Positions 41,744 to 51,052 of a stretch of DNA of 64,000 nucleotides are shown here, piece by piece. The first letter of the stretch is position 1; the number at the start of each line of letters is the position of its first letter. The notes below the pieces were generated by a model, which was not told the DNA's origin, did no database searches, and saw nothing but the letters and a program-made list of their open reading frames with translations. Source of the DNA: Flavobacterium sp. MC2016-06 (GTDB taxonomy: Bacteria > Bacteroidota > Bacteroidia > Flavobacteriales > Flavobacteriaceae); contig NZ_WMID02000008.1 of assembly GCF_009711165.2 (NCBI RefSeq), forward strand, positions 111,030 through 175,029, written 5' to 3'. The position numbers and the translations under genes were made by a program.

Positions 41744-42499
41744 TTAACAACAATCCCAAGTAAAATAAGCTTTTTCAAATTTTTGATTAATTAAATCGTC
41801 TTTGTTTATGAAAAAATTTGCAACGCCGCTGTCACCAAACATTATTTCTTCATCGGTATCGATTTGAAGTAATAAAACATCATTTTTTGCTTTCACCTCA
41901 TATTCTCTTGGATCACCTTGAGTAAAGTAAGCATAACCGCCAATTTTATGCCCTTCGTTGTCAAATAATTTTTCGATTTCTTTTTTCTGCGGCTCTTCTA
42001 ATTTCTCTTCAAATTCCCAATAATCTAAACCGTTGAAATTATAATCAAATCGAAAATCTTGAACACCGCCATATTCTTCCTCTTTAGAAAAAGTTAAACT
42101 ATGTTCACAATATACAGGAGAATCAGAATATAATTCTTCAGTAAGAAAGTCAAAATTAGTTTGATGATTTTCTATTTCGGGGTGATATAATATCTTATAG
42201 TCTTCCATATCTTCCCATTCATGTCCAGATATAAAAAATTGTAATATACCTTTTTCGGGATAATTTTCTAATGTTGGAATTTCCGAAAAATTAAGCTGAG
42301 CTAATAAAATCATTGGTTTTCCTGCCTTGTCTTTAGGATGTTCTACAGCAATAGGTAAATATGGTTTTCCTAAAAATTTACTTTGTGTAAAAGTTAAAAC
42401 CTCTTCTTTTTCTATTGGTTTCGCATTTATTTTAATATACTCTAATCTATATTTTATTAGATCATTTTCAAATTCTTTTAAATAGTCTGGAAATATCAT
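41744..42499 (-). CDS. YwqG-family (DUF1963) protein
   Basis: 251 residues. The family pattern is visible: SKFLGKPYLPI, PMILLAQLNFSEIP, GILQFFISGHEW, HKIGGYAYFTQGDPRE, LLLQIDTDEEIMFGDSGVANFFINKDDL and a C-terminal FTWDCC. YwqG proteins are soluble, of unknown function, and are often near toxin- or DNA-related genes. It sits 34 bp after the AlkD-like gene on the same strand, so co-transcription is likely. Confidence 0.88.
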   Translation of the reverse strand: MIFPDYLKEFENDLIKYRLEYIKINAKPIEKEEVLTFTQSKFLGKPYLPIAVEHPKDKAGKPMILLAQLNFSEIPTLENYPEKGILQFFISGHEWEDMEDYKILYHPEIENHQTNFDFLTEELYSDSPVYCEHSLTFSKEEEYGGVQDFRFDYNFNGLDYWEFEEKLEEPQKKEIEKLFDNEGHKIGGYAYFTQGDPREYEVKAKNDVLLLQIDTDEEIMFGDSGVANFFINKDDLINQKFEKAYFTWDCC

Positions 42500-42533
42500 T
42501 TTGTATTTTTTGAGTTAAATATGTTTTTAAATT

Positions 42534-43634
42534 TTATCCAATTAGTTCAAAGCTCAAGGTTTCACTTTCTGTTCCATTAATAATAATAGACAATTCATGA
42601 ATTCCCGTATGAAAAACGCGTGTCGTTATAATTTTAAAAGATTGATTTCTTTCAACTTTAACCAACTGATTTGGTTGATAGATTTTTTCACTGATTTTAA
42701 AGACTTTTTTAGCCAAATGACCTTTTGCCTTTTTATAGTGAATAGCATACTCTAAACGAACTGTTTTGGGTGATGCATTGATGTTTTTTAGATGAAATTG
42801 AAACTGTAAATAATCTCCAATTTTTACAACAGGCATTTTAATTTCAAAATTAGAAAGTTCAATATTAGAACTTTCTAAGCCATAATGGCTCAAAATTTCG
42901 GGATGACCTTGCTTTAATAAAGTTCTGCATCCGTGTTTGATAATTGCGTCTGTTTCTTTGCTGAATCCTTTCCATTTTCCAGCAATTTCCAGTACAATTT
43001 CTGGGTTATCTTTTACAATGTCATTTAAGTTATTGGCAACACTTCTGCGCACATACTCAGATGAATCGTTTTTAAGATTTTCTAAAATGGGTAAAATAAA
43101 GGCTGGATCTTTTTTTAAGAATGGAATCGCCATTGCCCAAGGTAATCTTGGTCGGCTTCCTTCGCTGGCTAAACGTCGCACATGATGATTTTCATGCAAA
43201 GACCATTTTACCATTTCGTCAATCATTTTCTCTTTATATTTTAAAATGAAAGGGCGAACAGCAAATTCACAGCTTATAAATTGTGTGATGGAAACAAAGG
43301 CTTTCGCCGAAGTTTTAAAATCGTCTAAACCATACATTTCAATATAATCAGCAAAAAAGATAAATGCCAAACCACCTTCTGAAGAACCTTTTTTTCTAAG
43401 ATTTTGGATAATTCTATCAATTATAGCAACGGCTTCTGGGAAATTTTCAGGCATAAACTGATGAAAAACAAATGTAGTGTGTTTCATTCGTTCTTTCCAT
43501 TCTTTCTGTGCAAAATCACCTTCGTAAATCGTGTCAATAAATTTTTGTTTATCAAATGCTGGATGCACTTCGGCGACAGCCTGACTAAATTTTTCGTAAA
43601 AAGAAACCGAGTAAATATCTTTGATTAATCCCAT
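42534..43634 (-). CDS. AlkD-like HEAT-repeat DNA alkylation repair protein
   Basis: 366 residues of alpha-helical HEAT-like repeats: WSLHENHHVRRLASEGSRPRLPWAM, FILPILENLKNDSSEYVRRSVANNLNDIVKDNPEIVLEIAGKW. This is the DNA alkylation repair (AlkC/AlkD) pattern, whose members excise alkylated bases without flipping them. The C-terminal ~100 residues (about 265-366) form a separate beta-rich domain (YLQFQFHLKNINASPKTVRLEYAIHYKK), as in AlkC-type proteins. Divergent from nadC. Confidence 0.87.
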   Translation of the reverse strand: MGLIKDIYSVSFYEKFSQAVAEVHPAFDKQKFIDTIYEGDFAQKEWKERMKHTTFVFHQFMPENFPEAVAIIDRIIQNLRKKGSSEGGLAFIFFADYIEMYGLDDFKTSAKAFVSITQFISCEFAVRPFILKYKEKMIDEMVKWSLHENHHVRRLASEGSRPRLPWAMAIPFLKKDPAFILPILENLKNDSSEYVRRSVANNLNDIVKDNPEIVLEIAGKWKGFSKETDAIIKHGCRTLLKQGHPEILSHYGLESSNIELSNFEIKMPVVKIGDYLQFQFHLKNINASPKTVRLEYAIHYKKAKGHLAKKVFKISEKIYQPNQLVKVERNQSFKIITTRVFHTGIHELSIIINGTESETLSFELIG

Positions 43635-43654
43635 AATTTTGTTTGAATGAACCT

Positions 43655-43662
43655 CAAAGATA
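43655..43662 (-). promoter_or_regulatory. -7 box TATCTTTG of the AlkD-like gene
   Basis: Exact TAnnTTTG match on the minus strand, 20 bp before the ATG. The 213-bp divergent gap with nadC is otherwise AT-rich, and a weaker box TACTTTAG for nadC lies at 43818-43825. Confidence 0.4.
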
Positions 43663-43847
43663 TTTAATGTTTTTTGATTTTTTTGAACGATTTGATTATT
43701 ACTTAATAAAATAAAATCAATAAAATTTTACATACAATTCGTACAAGAATTAATCTAAATTTTATTATTTTAAAATTTTTAGCGCCCGATTAACTTTCAA
43801 ATCCACAAAATATATCCTACTTTAGCATCTTATAAAACGTATAAAAA

Positions 43848-44705
43848 ATGATTAGCGAAGTACAATTTCAAGCCGAATTAAAATTATTAATCAGTAATGC
43901 TATTCGAGAAGATGTAGGCGCGGGCGATTACAGTTCGCTGGCATGTATTCCAGATACGGCGCACGGCCAAGCGAAATTATTAGTAAAAGATCAAGGAATT
44001 ATTGCAGGTGTTGCGCTTGCAAAAATGATTTTTGAATATGTTGATCCTTCTTTAAAAATTAAAACTTTTATTGAAGACGGAACTCATGTAGAATACGGAG
44101 AAGTAGTTTTTGAGGTTTCAGGAAGCTCACAGTCTATTTTAAAATCAGAAAGAGTGGTTTTAAATACGATGCAGCGTATGTCTGCGATTGCTACAAAAAC
44201 CAATCAATATGCGCAGTTGTTAGAAGGTACAGGTGCAAAAATATTAGATACACGCAAAACAACACCAAATTTTAGAGTGGCAGAAAAATGGGCTGTAAAA
44301 ATTGGCGGAGGCGAAAATCACCGTTTTGCACTTTACGATATGGTGATGTTAAAAGACAATCATATTGATTTTGCCGGCGGAATCACGCTTGCAATCAAGA
44401 AAACGAAAGCCTTTTTGATAGAAAACAATCTGGATTTAAAAATTATTGTAGAAGCCAGAGATTTAGATGAAATTCGTGAAATTCTGCAAAGTGACGGCGT
44501 TCACAGAATTCTAATCGATAACTTTAATTATGAAGATACTAAAACAGCTGTGCAGTTAATTGGCTCAAAATGCCAAACAGAATCTTCTGGTAACATCAAC
44601 GAAAAAACGATTAGAGAATATGCTTTGTGCGGCGTAAATTATATTTCGTCTGGAGCATTGACACATTCAGTTTATAACATGGATTTGAGTTTGAAGGCTT
44701 TTTAA
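43848..44705 (+). CDS. nadC: Nicotinate-nucleotide pyrophosphorylase (carboxylating)
   Basis: Converts quinolinate and PRPP to nicotinate mononucleotide in de novo NAD synthesis. 285 residues, normal length. Motifs: EDVGAGDYSSLAC, VKDQGIIAGVALA, ERVVLNTMQRMSAIAT, LDTRKTTPNFRVAEKWAVKIGGGENHRFALYD (substrate-binding Arg and His), MLKDNHI, VEARDLDEI, SSGNINEKTI and ISSGALTHS. It is followed by an array of 7-bp repeats. Confidence 0.98.
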   Translation: MISEVQFQAELKLLISNAIREDVGAGDYSSLACIPDTAHGQAKLLVKDQGIIAGVALAKMIFEYVDPSLKIKTFIEDGTHVEYGEVVFEVSGSSQSILKSERVVLNTMQRMSAIATKTNQYAQLLEGTGAKILDTRKTTPNFRVAEKWAVKIGGGENHRFALYDMVMLKDNHIDFAGGITLAIKKTKAFLIENNLDLKIIVEARDLDEIREILQSDGVHRILIDNFNYEDTKTAVQLIGSKCQTESSGNINEKTIREYALCGVNYISSGALTHSVYNMDLSLKAF

Positions 44706-44708
44706 TTT

Positions 44709-44778
44709 GAGTTATGAATTATGAGTTATAAGTTATGAGTTATAAGTTATGAGTTATGAGTTATGAGTTGTGAGTTGG
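44709..44778. repeat. Ten tandem 7-bp units (GAGTTAT)
   Basis: Units run in exact register: GAGTTAT five times, AAGTTAT twice, and single GAATTAT, GAGTTGT and GAGTTGG variants. The array lies in the 143-bp nadC-yihY gap, 70 bp before the yihY start. Unit loss or gain would change promoter-to-gene spacing. Confidence 0.92.
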
Positions 44779-44848
44779 GTTTTGAAAAACTATTAAGATT
44801 TTGTTTAGAATCTAAAATCTGAACTCTAAAATCAAAAATCAAAAAAAT

Positions 44849-45778
44849 ATGTCTCAAGAGATAGAGGATCGGATTGAAAAAATTCCAGTATTACGTTCTG
44901 TAGTTGGTATTTTTAAGAAAATAAAACTACCTTGGCTAGAAGGTTTCTCATTGTATGATTTACTTGAAATGTATACTATTGGAATTATAGAAGGTGCATT
45001 TTCGTATCATGCCAGTGCAGTTTCGTTTAGCTTTTTCATGGCGTTATTTCCGTTTACTTTATTTATTTTAAACTTAATTCCTTTTATTCCGATAGAAGGA
45101 TTTCAACAGGATTTTCTGCAATTTGTACAACAAGGCGTTCCACCAAATACATACGATGCGATTAGTAAAATTATCAGCGATATTTTAAATAATAGTCACT
45201 CAGGATTACTTTCTTCTGGTTTTTTGCTTTCTATTTTTTTGATGGCAAATGGTATTAATGGTATTCTAAGTGGTTTTGAATCTTCTAAACATGTTTTTGA
45301 TAAACGCGGTTTTTTCAGTCAATATTTAGTAGCGCTGGCGATCTCACTTGTTATGACCATTATTTTGTTTGTAACAGTGGCAACAATTGTCGTTTTTGAG
45401 GTATTTATTCAAAAAACAATCATTCAAGATGTGTTGAGCGACAGCATTCCGCTGATCATTTTAGGACGTTATGCGTTTGTAATCTTAATGATCTTGATAA
45501 CATCTTCAATATTATTGCGTTATGGTACAAAACAGTATAATAAAGTGCCATTTATAAGCATCGGATCTGTTTTTACAACCATCTTAATTGTTATATCTTC
45601 GTTCTTTTTTGGGATTTGGGTTATAAAATTCTCAAAATATAACGAACTTTATGGTTCTATTGGGACATTATTAATTCTAATGTTTTATATTTGGATAAAC
45701 TGTATGATTTTGCTTTTGGGATTTGAATTGAATGCCTCTATCAGAAAATTAAAACAAAAAAAAAATAAAATATTATGA
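44849..45778 (+). CDS. YihY/BrkB-family inner-membrane protein
   Basis: 309 residues with six membrane helices. Family marks: FSYHASAVSFSFFMALFPFTLFILNLIPF, NGINGILSGFESSKHVFDKRGFF, and the C-terminal ELYGSIGTLLILMFYIWINCMILLLGFELNASI. The family was once wrongly called ribonuclease BN; its function remains unclear. Its stop overlaps the next start by 4 bp (ATGA), so translation is coupled to the DUF2147 gene. Confidence 0.93.
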   Translation: MSQEIEDRIEKIPVLRSVVGIFKKIKLPWLEGFSLYDLLEMYTIGIIEGAFSYHASAVSFSFFMALFPFTLFILNLIPFIPIEGFQQDFLQFVQQGVPPNTYDAISKIISDILNNSHSGLLSSGFLLSIFLMANGINGILSGFESSKHVFDKRGFFSQYLVALAISLVMTIILFVTVATIVVFEVFIQKTIIQDVLSDSIPLIILGRYAFVILMILITSSILLRYGTKQYNKVPFISIGSVFTTILIVISSFFFGIWVIKFSKYNELYGSIGTLLILMFYIWINCMILLLGFELNASIRKLKQKKNKIL

Positions 45779-46206
45779 AAAATTGGATGTTAACGATTGG
45801 TGTTTTTTTTCTAACATTAGGGACAATTCACAGCCAGAGTGTTATTGGAAAATGGAAAACAATTGACGACGAAACGGGTGAGGCGAAATCAATTGTTGAA
45901 GTTTATGAAAAATCAGGAAAATTGTATGGTAAAGTTGTAGAAATACTTCGTGCTGATCACAAAAAAGATGTATGTTCTAAATGCGACGGTGCCGAAAAAA
46001 ACAAAGCAATTTTAGGTATGGTTATCATGAACGGTCTTAAAAAAGACGGTGACGAATATACTGGAGGAACTATTTTAGATCCTACAAATGGAAAAAAATA
46101 TAAATGTTATATTACTTTAGAATCTGCCGATAAATTAAAACTTCGCGGTTATGTAGGAGTTTCGATTATGGGAAGAACTCAATATTGGACTAGAGTGAAA
46201 AACTAA
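45775..46206 (+). CDS. DUF2147-family exported protein
   Basis: 143 residues with a signal peptide (MKNWMLTIGVFFLTLGTIHSQ). The domain is complete: VIGKWKTIDDETGEAKSIVEVYE, LYGKVVEILRADHKKDVCSKCDGAEKNKAILGMVIMNGLKKDGDEYTGGTILDPTNGKKYKCYI, LRGYVGVSIMGRTQYWTRV. Small beta-barrel exported proteins of unknown function, common in Bacteroidota. It overlaps yihY by 4 bp and ends 26 bp before the beta-lactamase gene. Confidence 0.92.
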   Translation: MKNWMLTIGVFFLTLGTIHSQSVIGKWKTIDDETGEAKSIVEVYEKSGKLYGKVVEILRADHKKDVCSKCDGAEKNKAILGMVIMNGLKKDGDEYTGGTILDPTNGKKYKCYITLESADKLKLRGYVGVSIMGRTQYWTRVKN

Positions 46207-46232
46207 AAACTTCATTTTTTCAAAACATTAAA

Positions 46233-46979
46233 ATGCGAAAATTAGCATCGATTCTTTTTTTCTTAACGATTCTGTCAAACAGTTTCGGACAAGCTAAGAA
46301 CACGCCATTACAAATAAGTCATCTTACAGGTGACTTTTATGTTTATAGAACTTTTCATGATTATCAGGGAACATTGATTAATGCAAATGCAATGTATCTT
46401 GTAACAGATGAAGGTGTTGTTTTGTTTGATGCACCTTGGGATAAAACGCAGTTTCAGCCTTTATTAGACAGTATAAAAGCAAAACACAATAAAGACGTAA
46501 TTATGTGTTTTGCTACGCATTCTCATGACGATAGAGCCGGCGGTTTAGCCTTTTATAAACAAAAAGGAATTAAAACCTATTCGGGAAAACTTACCGATAC
46601 TATTTTAAAGAAAAATAAAGAGCCAAGAGCACAGTATATTGTTCCAAATGATACTATTTTTAAAGTAGGACAACATACTTTTGAAGTCTATTATCCAGGA
46701 AAAGGGCATGCGCCTGATAATATTATTGTTTGGTTTGATAAAGAAAAAGTGCTTTACGGGGCTTGTTTTATAAAAAGTGCTTCTGCAAAAGATTTAGGTT
46801 ATTTGGCTGATTCTGATGTGAAGGAGTGGGAAAAATCTATTAAAAAAGTACAAACGAAATTTAAAAATCCAACATATATTATTCCGGGTCATGAAGATTG
46901 GAATGATATAGAATCTTTAAATCATACTTTAAAATTGGTGCAGGAATACAACAAAGCAAAAGCTACAAACAAAAAATAA
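46233..46979 (+). CDS. bla: Subclass B1 metallo-beta-lactamase
   Basis: Zinc enzyme hydrolysing beta-lactams, carbapenems included in this subclass; periplasmic. 248 residues with a signal peptide ending at NSFGQ. All six zinc ligands are present in B1 form: His96, His98 and Asp100 (HSHDDRAGG), His159 (GKGHAPDN), Cys178 (GACFI) and His220 (PGHEDW). The Cys and the HxHxD motif exclude B2 and B3. It resembles the chromosomal Flavobacterium/Chryseobacterium group (JOHN, IND, BlaB types), but I cannot assign a named variant. It lies 26 bp after the DUF2147 gene and 28 bp before priA, with no mobile-element marks. Confidence 0.93.
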   Translation: MRKLASILFFLTILSNSFGQAKNTPLQISHLTGDFYVYRTFHDYQGTLINANAMYLVTDEGVVLFDAPWDKTQFQPLLDSIKAKHNKDVIMCFATHSHDDRAGGLAFYKQKGIKTYSGKLTDTILKKNKEPRAQYIVPNDTIFKVGQHTFEVYYPGKGHAPDNIIVWFDKEKVLYGACFIKSASAKDLGYLADSDVKEWEKSIKKVQTKFKNPTYIIPGHEDWNDIESLNHTLKLVQEYNKAKATNKK

Positions 46980-47007
46980 TTACTTCCAATACCTATAAAA
47001 TAATTGC

Positions 47008-49458
47008 ATGTTTTTTATCGAAGTCATTTTACCGCTTTCTTTAGCTAAAACTTTTACATATCGTGTTTCTGAGGCCGAATTCCATTTTATTAAAAAAGGA
47101 ATGCGGGTTGCGGTACCTTTTGGTAAAAGTAAAATGTATACTGGACTCGTTTTGGATGTACATGAAAATGCGCCAAGCTTATATGAAGCCAAAGAAATTC
47201 ATCAAATCTTAGATGAAAAACCAATTGCTACCGAAACTCAGATTAAACACTGGCTTTGGATTGCTGATTATTATATGTGTGGTATTGGCGATGTTTATCG
47301 CGGTGCTTTCCCAAGCGGATTATTGCTGGAAAGTGAAACTGTTATTTCGCATAAACCAGAAATAGTAGTAAATGATGCTGAACTTTCTGATGATGAATTC
47401 TTAATTTATGAAGCATTGCAGCATCAGAGTTCTTTGAAAGTTCAAGACATTATTTCTATTTTAAATAAAAAAAATATTCTTCCTATACTTCAAAAACTAA
47501 TTGCAAGAGATATTATTGTTTTAGAAGAAGAAATTAAAGAAAACTACAAGCCAAAACTGGTTAGGTATGTAAAACTACACAGTCAATACGATTCTGATGA
47601 AGGTTTAGGGCAATTGCTAGAAGTTCTGAAAAGTGCCAATAAACAGAAGGAAGTTGTTTTGGCTTATTTTCAATTAAGAGCAACTGAAAAGAAACCTATT
47701 ACGGTTAAGAAATTAACCGAAGCTTCACAATCTACTTCAACAGTTGTAAAAACATTAATAGAAAAAGAAATTTTTGAAGAATATTTTCTGCAGCACGATA
47801 GAGTTTCGTATCAAGGAAAAGCTTCTGAAAAACAATTACAATTAAGTGAAGCTCAAGAAACTGCTTTTACAGCAATTAAAGAGAATTTAGCTGCGAAAGA
47901 AGTTTGTCTGCTTCATGGTGTAACCTCAAGTGGGAAAACAGAGATCTACATAAAATTAATAGAGGAGTATTTAGCAACAGGAAAACAAGTTTTGTATTTA
48001 CTGCCAGAAATTGCACTTACAACACAATTGGTTTCTCGTTTGCGACTTCATTTTGGAGATAAAGTGGCTGTTTTTCATTCTAAATACAGCAATAACGAAA
48101 GAGTTGAGGTTTGGAAACAAACACTAGAAAATGCAGAGAAAGCGCAGATTGTAATAGGAGCGAGGTCAGCCTTATTTCTTCCGTTTGCCAATTTAGGATT
48201 ATTGATTGTAGACGAAGAACACGAGCAGACTTTTAAACAGGTAGATCCAGCGCCAAGATATCATGCGCGTGATTCGGCAATAGTTTTGGCTAATTTTCAT
48301 AAAGCCAAAGTACTTTTAGGATCTGCAACGCCAAGTATAGAAACGTATTTTAATACACAGACCGATAAATATGGTTTAGTGACACTTTCTGAGCGTTATA
48401 ATAATGTTAGAATGCCAGAAATTGTTTTGGTCGATCTTAAAGACAAACATTTCAGAAAGAGAATGACCGGCCATTTTAGTGATCTTTTAATAGAAGAAAT
48501 CGCCGAAGCTTTGTCTTTAGGTGAACAAGTAATTTTGTTTCAAAACAGACGTGGTTATTCGCCTATAATAGAATGTATGACTTGTGGGCATGTTCCGCAT
48601 TGTCAGCAGTGTGATGTGAGTTTGACTTTTCACAAACATAAAAATCAACTGCGATGTCATTATTGCGGTTATGCCATTGCAAAACCAACGCATTGTCATA
48701 GCTGTTCGAGTATTGATTTGACAACAAAAGGTTTTGGAACAGAACAAATTGAGCAGGAATTATTATCTCTTTTTCCGAAAGCAAAAACGGGAAGAATGGA
48801 TCAGGATACAACTCGCGGTAAATTTGGTTTTGAGAAGATTATTGATGCTTTTAAAAATAGAGAAATTGATATTCTAGTCGGAACACAAATGCTTGCCAAA
48901 GGTTTGGATTTTGATAATGTAAGCTTGGTTGGTATTATGAATGCCGATAATATGCTGCATCATCCGGATTTTAGAGCTTTTGAACGTAGTTATCAAATGA
49001 TGACGCAAGTTGCCGGAAGAGCGGGAAGAGCCGAAAAACAAGGAAAAGTTGTAATTCAGACCTATAATCCAAATCATAATACAATTCAGCAGGTTACAAT
49101 GAATAATTATATAGGTATGTATAAGGAGCAATTATACGATCGCCAGATCTATAAATATCCGCCTTATTTTAGAATTATAAAGCTGACTTTAAAGCATAAA
49201 GATTTTGATAAATTAAAAGAAGGTTCTATGTGGCTGTACCAAGTTTTGAGTCAAAATTTGAATATGCCGGTTTTGGGGCCAGAAGAACCTGTAATAAGCA
49301 GAATTAGAAATGAATATATACGTACAATTTTAATTAAAATTCCACAAAATCTGCCTTTAGGAGGTACAAAAAAAACTATTCAGAAAATGTTGAATAGTTT
49401 TGAGGCTGTTGCTCAATACAGAGCTATAAAAGTTGTAATAAACGTTGATTTTTATTAA
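47008..49458 (+). CDS. priA: Primosomal protein N' (helicase PriA)
   Basis: Restarts stalled replication forks with 3'-5' helicase activity. 816 residues. The N-terminal DNA-binding domain (FIEVILPLSLAKTFTYRV, MRVAVPFG) is followed by the helicase core: Walker A GVTSSGKTEIY, DEEHEQ (motif II), LGSATPS, and motif VI in QVAGRAGRAEK. Between these lies the zinc-binding insert with four Cys pairs (CMTCGHVPHCQQC, CHYCG, CHSC). Convergent with the LytTR regulator gene, 8 bp apart. It may share a transcript with the beta-lactamase gene upstream. Confidence 0.97.
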   Translation: MFFIEVILPLSLAKTFTYRVSEAEFHFIKKGMRVAVPFGKSKMYTGLVLDVHENAPSLYEAKEIHQILDEKPIATETQIKHWLWIADYYMCGIGDVYRGAFPSGLLLESETVISHKPEIVVNDAELSDDEFLIYEALQHQSSLKVQDIISILNKKNILPILQKLIARDIIVLEEEIKENYKPKLVRYVKLHSQYDSDEGLGQLLEVLKSANKQKEVVLAYFQLRATEKKPITVKKLTEASQSTSTVVKTLIEKEIFEEYFLQHDRVSYQGKASEKQLQLSEAQETAFTAIKENLAAKEVCLLHGVTSSGKTEIYIKLIEEYLATGKQVLYLLPEIALTTQLVSRLRLHFGDKVAVFHSKYSNNERVEVWKQTLENAEKAQIVIGARSALFLPFANLGLLIVDEEHEQTFKQVDPAPRYHARDSAIVLANFHKAKVLLGSATPSIETYFNTQTDKYGLVTLSERYNNVRMPEIVLVDLKDKHFRKRMTGHFSDLLIEEIAEALSLGEQVILFQNRRGYSPIIECMTCGHVPHCQQCDVSLTFHKHKNQLRCHYCGYAIAKPTHCHSCSSIDLTTKGFGTEQIEQELLSLFPKAKTGRMDQDTTRGKFGFEKIIDAFKNREIDILVGTQMLAKGLDFDNVSLVGIMNADNMLHHPDFRAFERSYQMMTQVAGRAGRAEKQGKVVIQTYNPNHNTIQQVTMNNYIGMYKEQLYDRQIYKYPPYFRIIKLTLKHKDFDKLKEGSMWLYQVLSQNLNMPVLGPEEPVISRIRNEYIRTILIKIPQNLPLGGTKKTIQKMLNSFEAVAQYRAIKVVINVDFY

Positions 49459-49466
49459 ATTTTAAT

Positions 49467-50165
49467 TTAAGATGAAGTAGAAAGAGCTTTTACAAGATCT
49501 TCTTTTTTGTTTCGGCTTAACGGAATTTTTGTAATGCCAATTTCTGCAAATTTACTGTTAAAGCGTTCAACCTTATCTATATTAATAATATAGGACTTGT
49601 GTACGCGAATGAATTTGTCTTTTGATAAATCATTTTCAAAAGATTTCATTGTAGAAAGAACCAAATTGCTGTCGTCTTCTGTAACCACTCTCACGTAATC
49701 ACCAAAGGCTTCAATCCATTTGATTTTTGCAGTGAATATTTTAAGTTTTTTAAGATTGCTTTTGATGAAAATGTGTTCACCCTCTTCTTCTTTTACCTCT
49801 TTTTTAAGCAGATGCATATCTATAGCTCTTTTTACAGAAGCATTAAAACGATCGACAGCTATAGGTTTCTGCAGATAATCAGTAGCATCATAATCAAATG
49901 CTTTTAAAGCATATTCAGCTTTAGAAGTAATAAAAATAATTTGTGGTTTAGATTTTAGTCCATCAAGGAAATCAAAACCATTGATAACAGGCATTTCTAT
50001 ATCAAGGAAGATTAAGTCGATATTATTTAAAGAGATACAGCTTTTTGCTTCTATTGCATTAGAAAAGTCCCCGATTAAGTGCAAACCTGGGTGATTATTA
50101 ACTAATTTTGCAATAATTGTCCTCTGTATAGAACTATCATCTACAACAACACAGTTTAGTTTCAT
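49467..50165 (-). CDS. LytTR-family response regulator
   Basis: 232 residues. The receiver domain (1-120) has Asp9, Asp10, the phosphoacceptor Asp55 (LIFLDIEMP), a Ser/Thr in FITSKA, and Lys in YLQKPIA. The LytTR DNA-binding domain (about 135-230) has KIKWIEAFGDYVRVVTED, LSTMKSFENDLSKDKFIRVHKSYIINIDKVERF. No histidine kinase gene is near, so the partner sensor is elsewhere. Downstream is priA, convergent. Confidence 0.94.
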   Translation of the reverse strand: MKLNCVVVDDSSIQRTIIAKLVNNHPGLHLIGDFSNAIEAKSCISLNNIDLIFLDIEMPVINGFDFLDGLKSKPQIIFITSKAEYALKAFDYDATDYLQKPIAVDRFNASVKRAIDMHLLKKEVKEEEGEHIFIKSNLKKLKIFTAKIKWIEAFGDYVRVVTEDDSNLVLSTMKSFENDLSKDKFIRVHKSYIINIDKVERFNSKFAEIGITKIPLSRNKKEDLVKALSTSS

Positions 50166-50281
50166 AACATTTAAATTTAGAATAAATTCAGGATAGCAGT
50201 AGTAAATGTATTATTTTTTTGCAAAAAAAACTAAAGTGAGCGAGTATTTTTTGCTTTATAACGAATAAAAGCAAAAAGGAC

Positions 50282-50311
50282 TTGTTTATTTAAATATAAT
50301 CACTACTTTTG
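50282..50311 (+). promoter_or_regulatory. Promoter of the rpsF-rpsR-rplI operon
   Basis: TTG (50282-50284), a 19-bp spacer and TACTTTTG (50304-50311) fit TTG-N17-23-TAnnTTTG. The leader to the rpsF ATG is about 25 nt and AT-rich, normal for flavobacteria. Confidence 0.82.
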
Positions 50312-50342
50312 CACCCAATTTTAACAAATAAATATTGTATTT

Positions 50343-50684
50343 ATGAATCATTATGAAACTGTTTTCATTTTAAATCCCGTTTTATCTGAGGTTCAGGTGA
50401 AGGAAACAGTAACGAAATTTGAAGAATTTCTTACTAGTAGAGGAGCTGAAATGGTATCGAAAGAGGATTGGGGTCTGAAAAAAATGGCTTACGAAATCCA
50501 AAACAAAAAAAGTGGTTTTTACCATTTATTCGAATTCAAAGTAGCTGGAGAAGTTCTAATTGCTTTTGAAACTGAATTTAGACGTGACGAAAGAGTTATG
50601 CGTTTCTTAACTGTAAGTTTAGATAAACATGCTATTTCATGGGCGGAGAGAAGAAGAGCTAAATTAAAATCATCTAAAGCGTAA
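50343..50684 (+). CDS. rpsF: 30S ribosomal protein S6
   Basis: Binds the central domain of 16S rRNA with S18. 113 residues. The start [23 protein letters not shown] and the internal [32 protein letters not shown] are classic S6. First gene of the S6-S18-L9 operon, 5 bp before rpsR; a good promoter lies upstream. Confidence 0.98.
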   Translation: MNHYETVFILNPVLSEVQVKETVTKFEEFLTSRGAEMVSKEDWGLKKMAYEIQNKKSGFYHLFEFKVAGEVLIAFETEFRRDERVMRFLTVSLDKHAISWAERRRAKLKSSKA

Positions 50685-50689
50685 TTATT

Positions 50690-50986
50690 ATGTCTACAAT
50701 TGAGCAATCTGCAAAAGGAAAAAAAGACGGAGATATCAGATATTTAACGCCTTTAAACATTGAAACAAACAAAACTAAAAAGTACTGTCGTTTCAAAAAA
50801 TCAGGAATCAAATATATCGATTATAAAGATGCTGATTTCTTATTGAAATTCGTTAATGAGCAAGGAAAAATTCTTCCTCGTCGTTTAACTGGAACTTCAT
50901 TAAAATACCAAAGAAAAGTTTCTGTAGCTGTAAAAAGAGCTCGTCACTTAGCTTTAATGCCATACGTGGCCGATTTATTAAAATAA
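50690..50986 (+). CDS. rpsR: 30S ribosomal protein S18
   Basis: 98 residues. The conserved core is present: [63 protein letters not shown]. Pairs with S6 in the platform of the small subunit. It follows rpsF by 5 bp; rplI begins 66 bp later in a leader that carries a weak GGTTTC/GGAACC inverted repeat. Confidence 0.98.
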
Positions 50987-51052
50987 TTTAAAAACTCTAG
51001 TCGCTGGTTTCCTATAAACGGAACCTAACTTCTAAAATATAAGGACAACAAC

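Noticed and set aside
48517..49131. Minus-strand frames opposite priA
   Set aside because: Shadows of the zinc-finger and helicase coding sequence.
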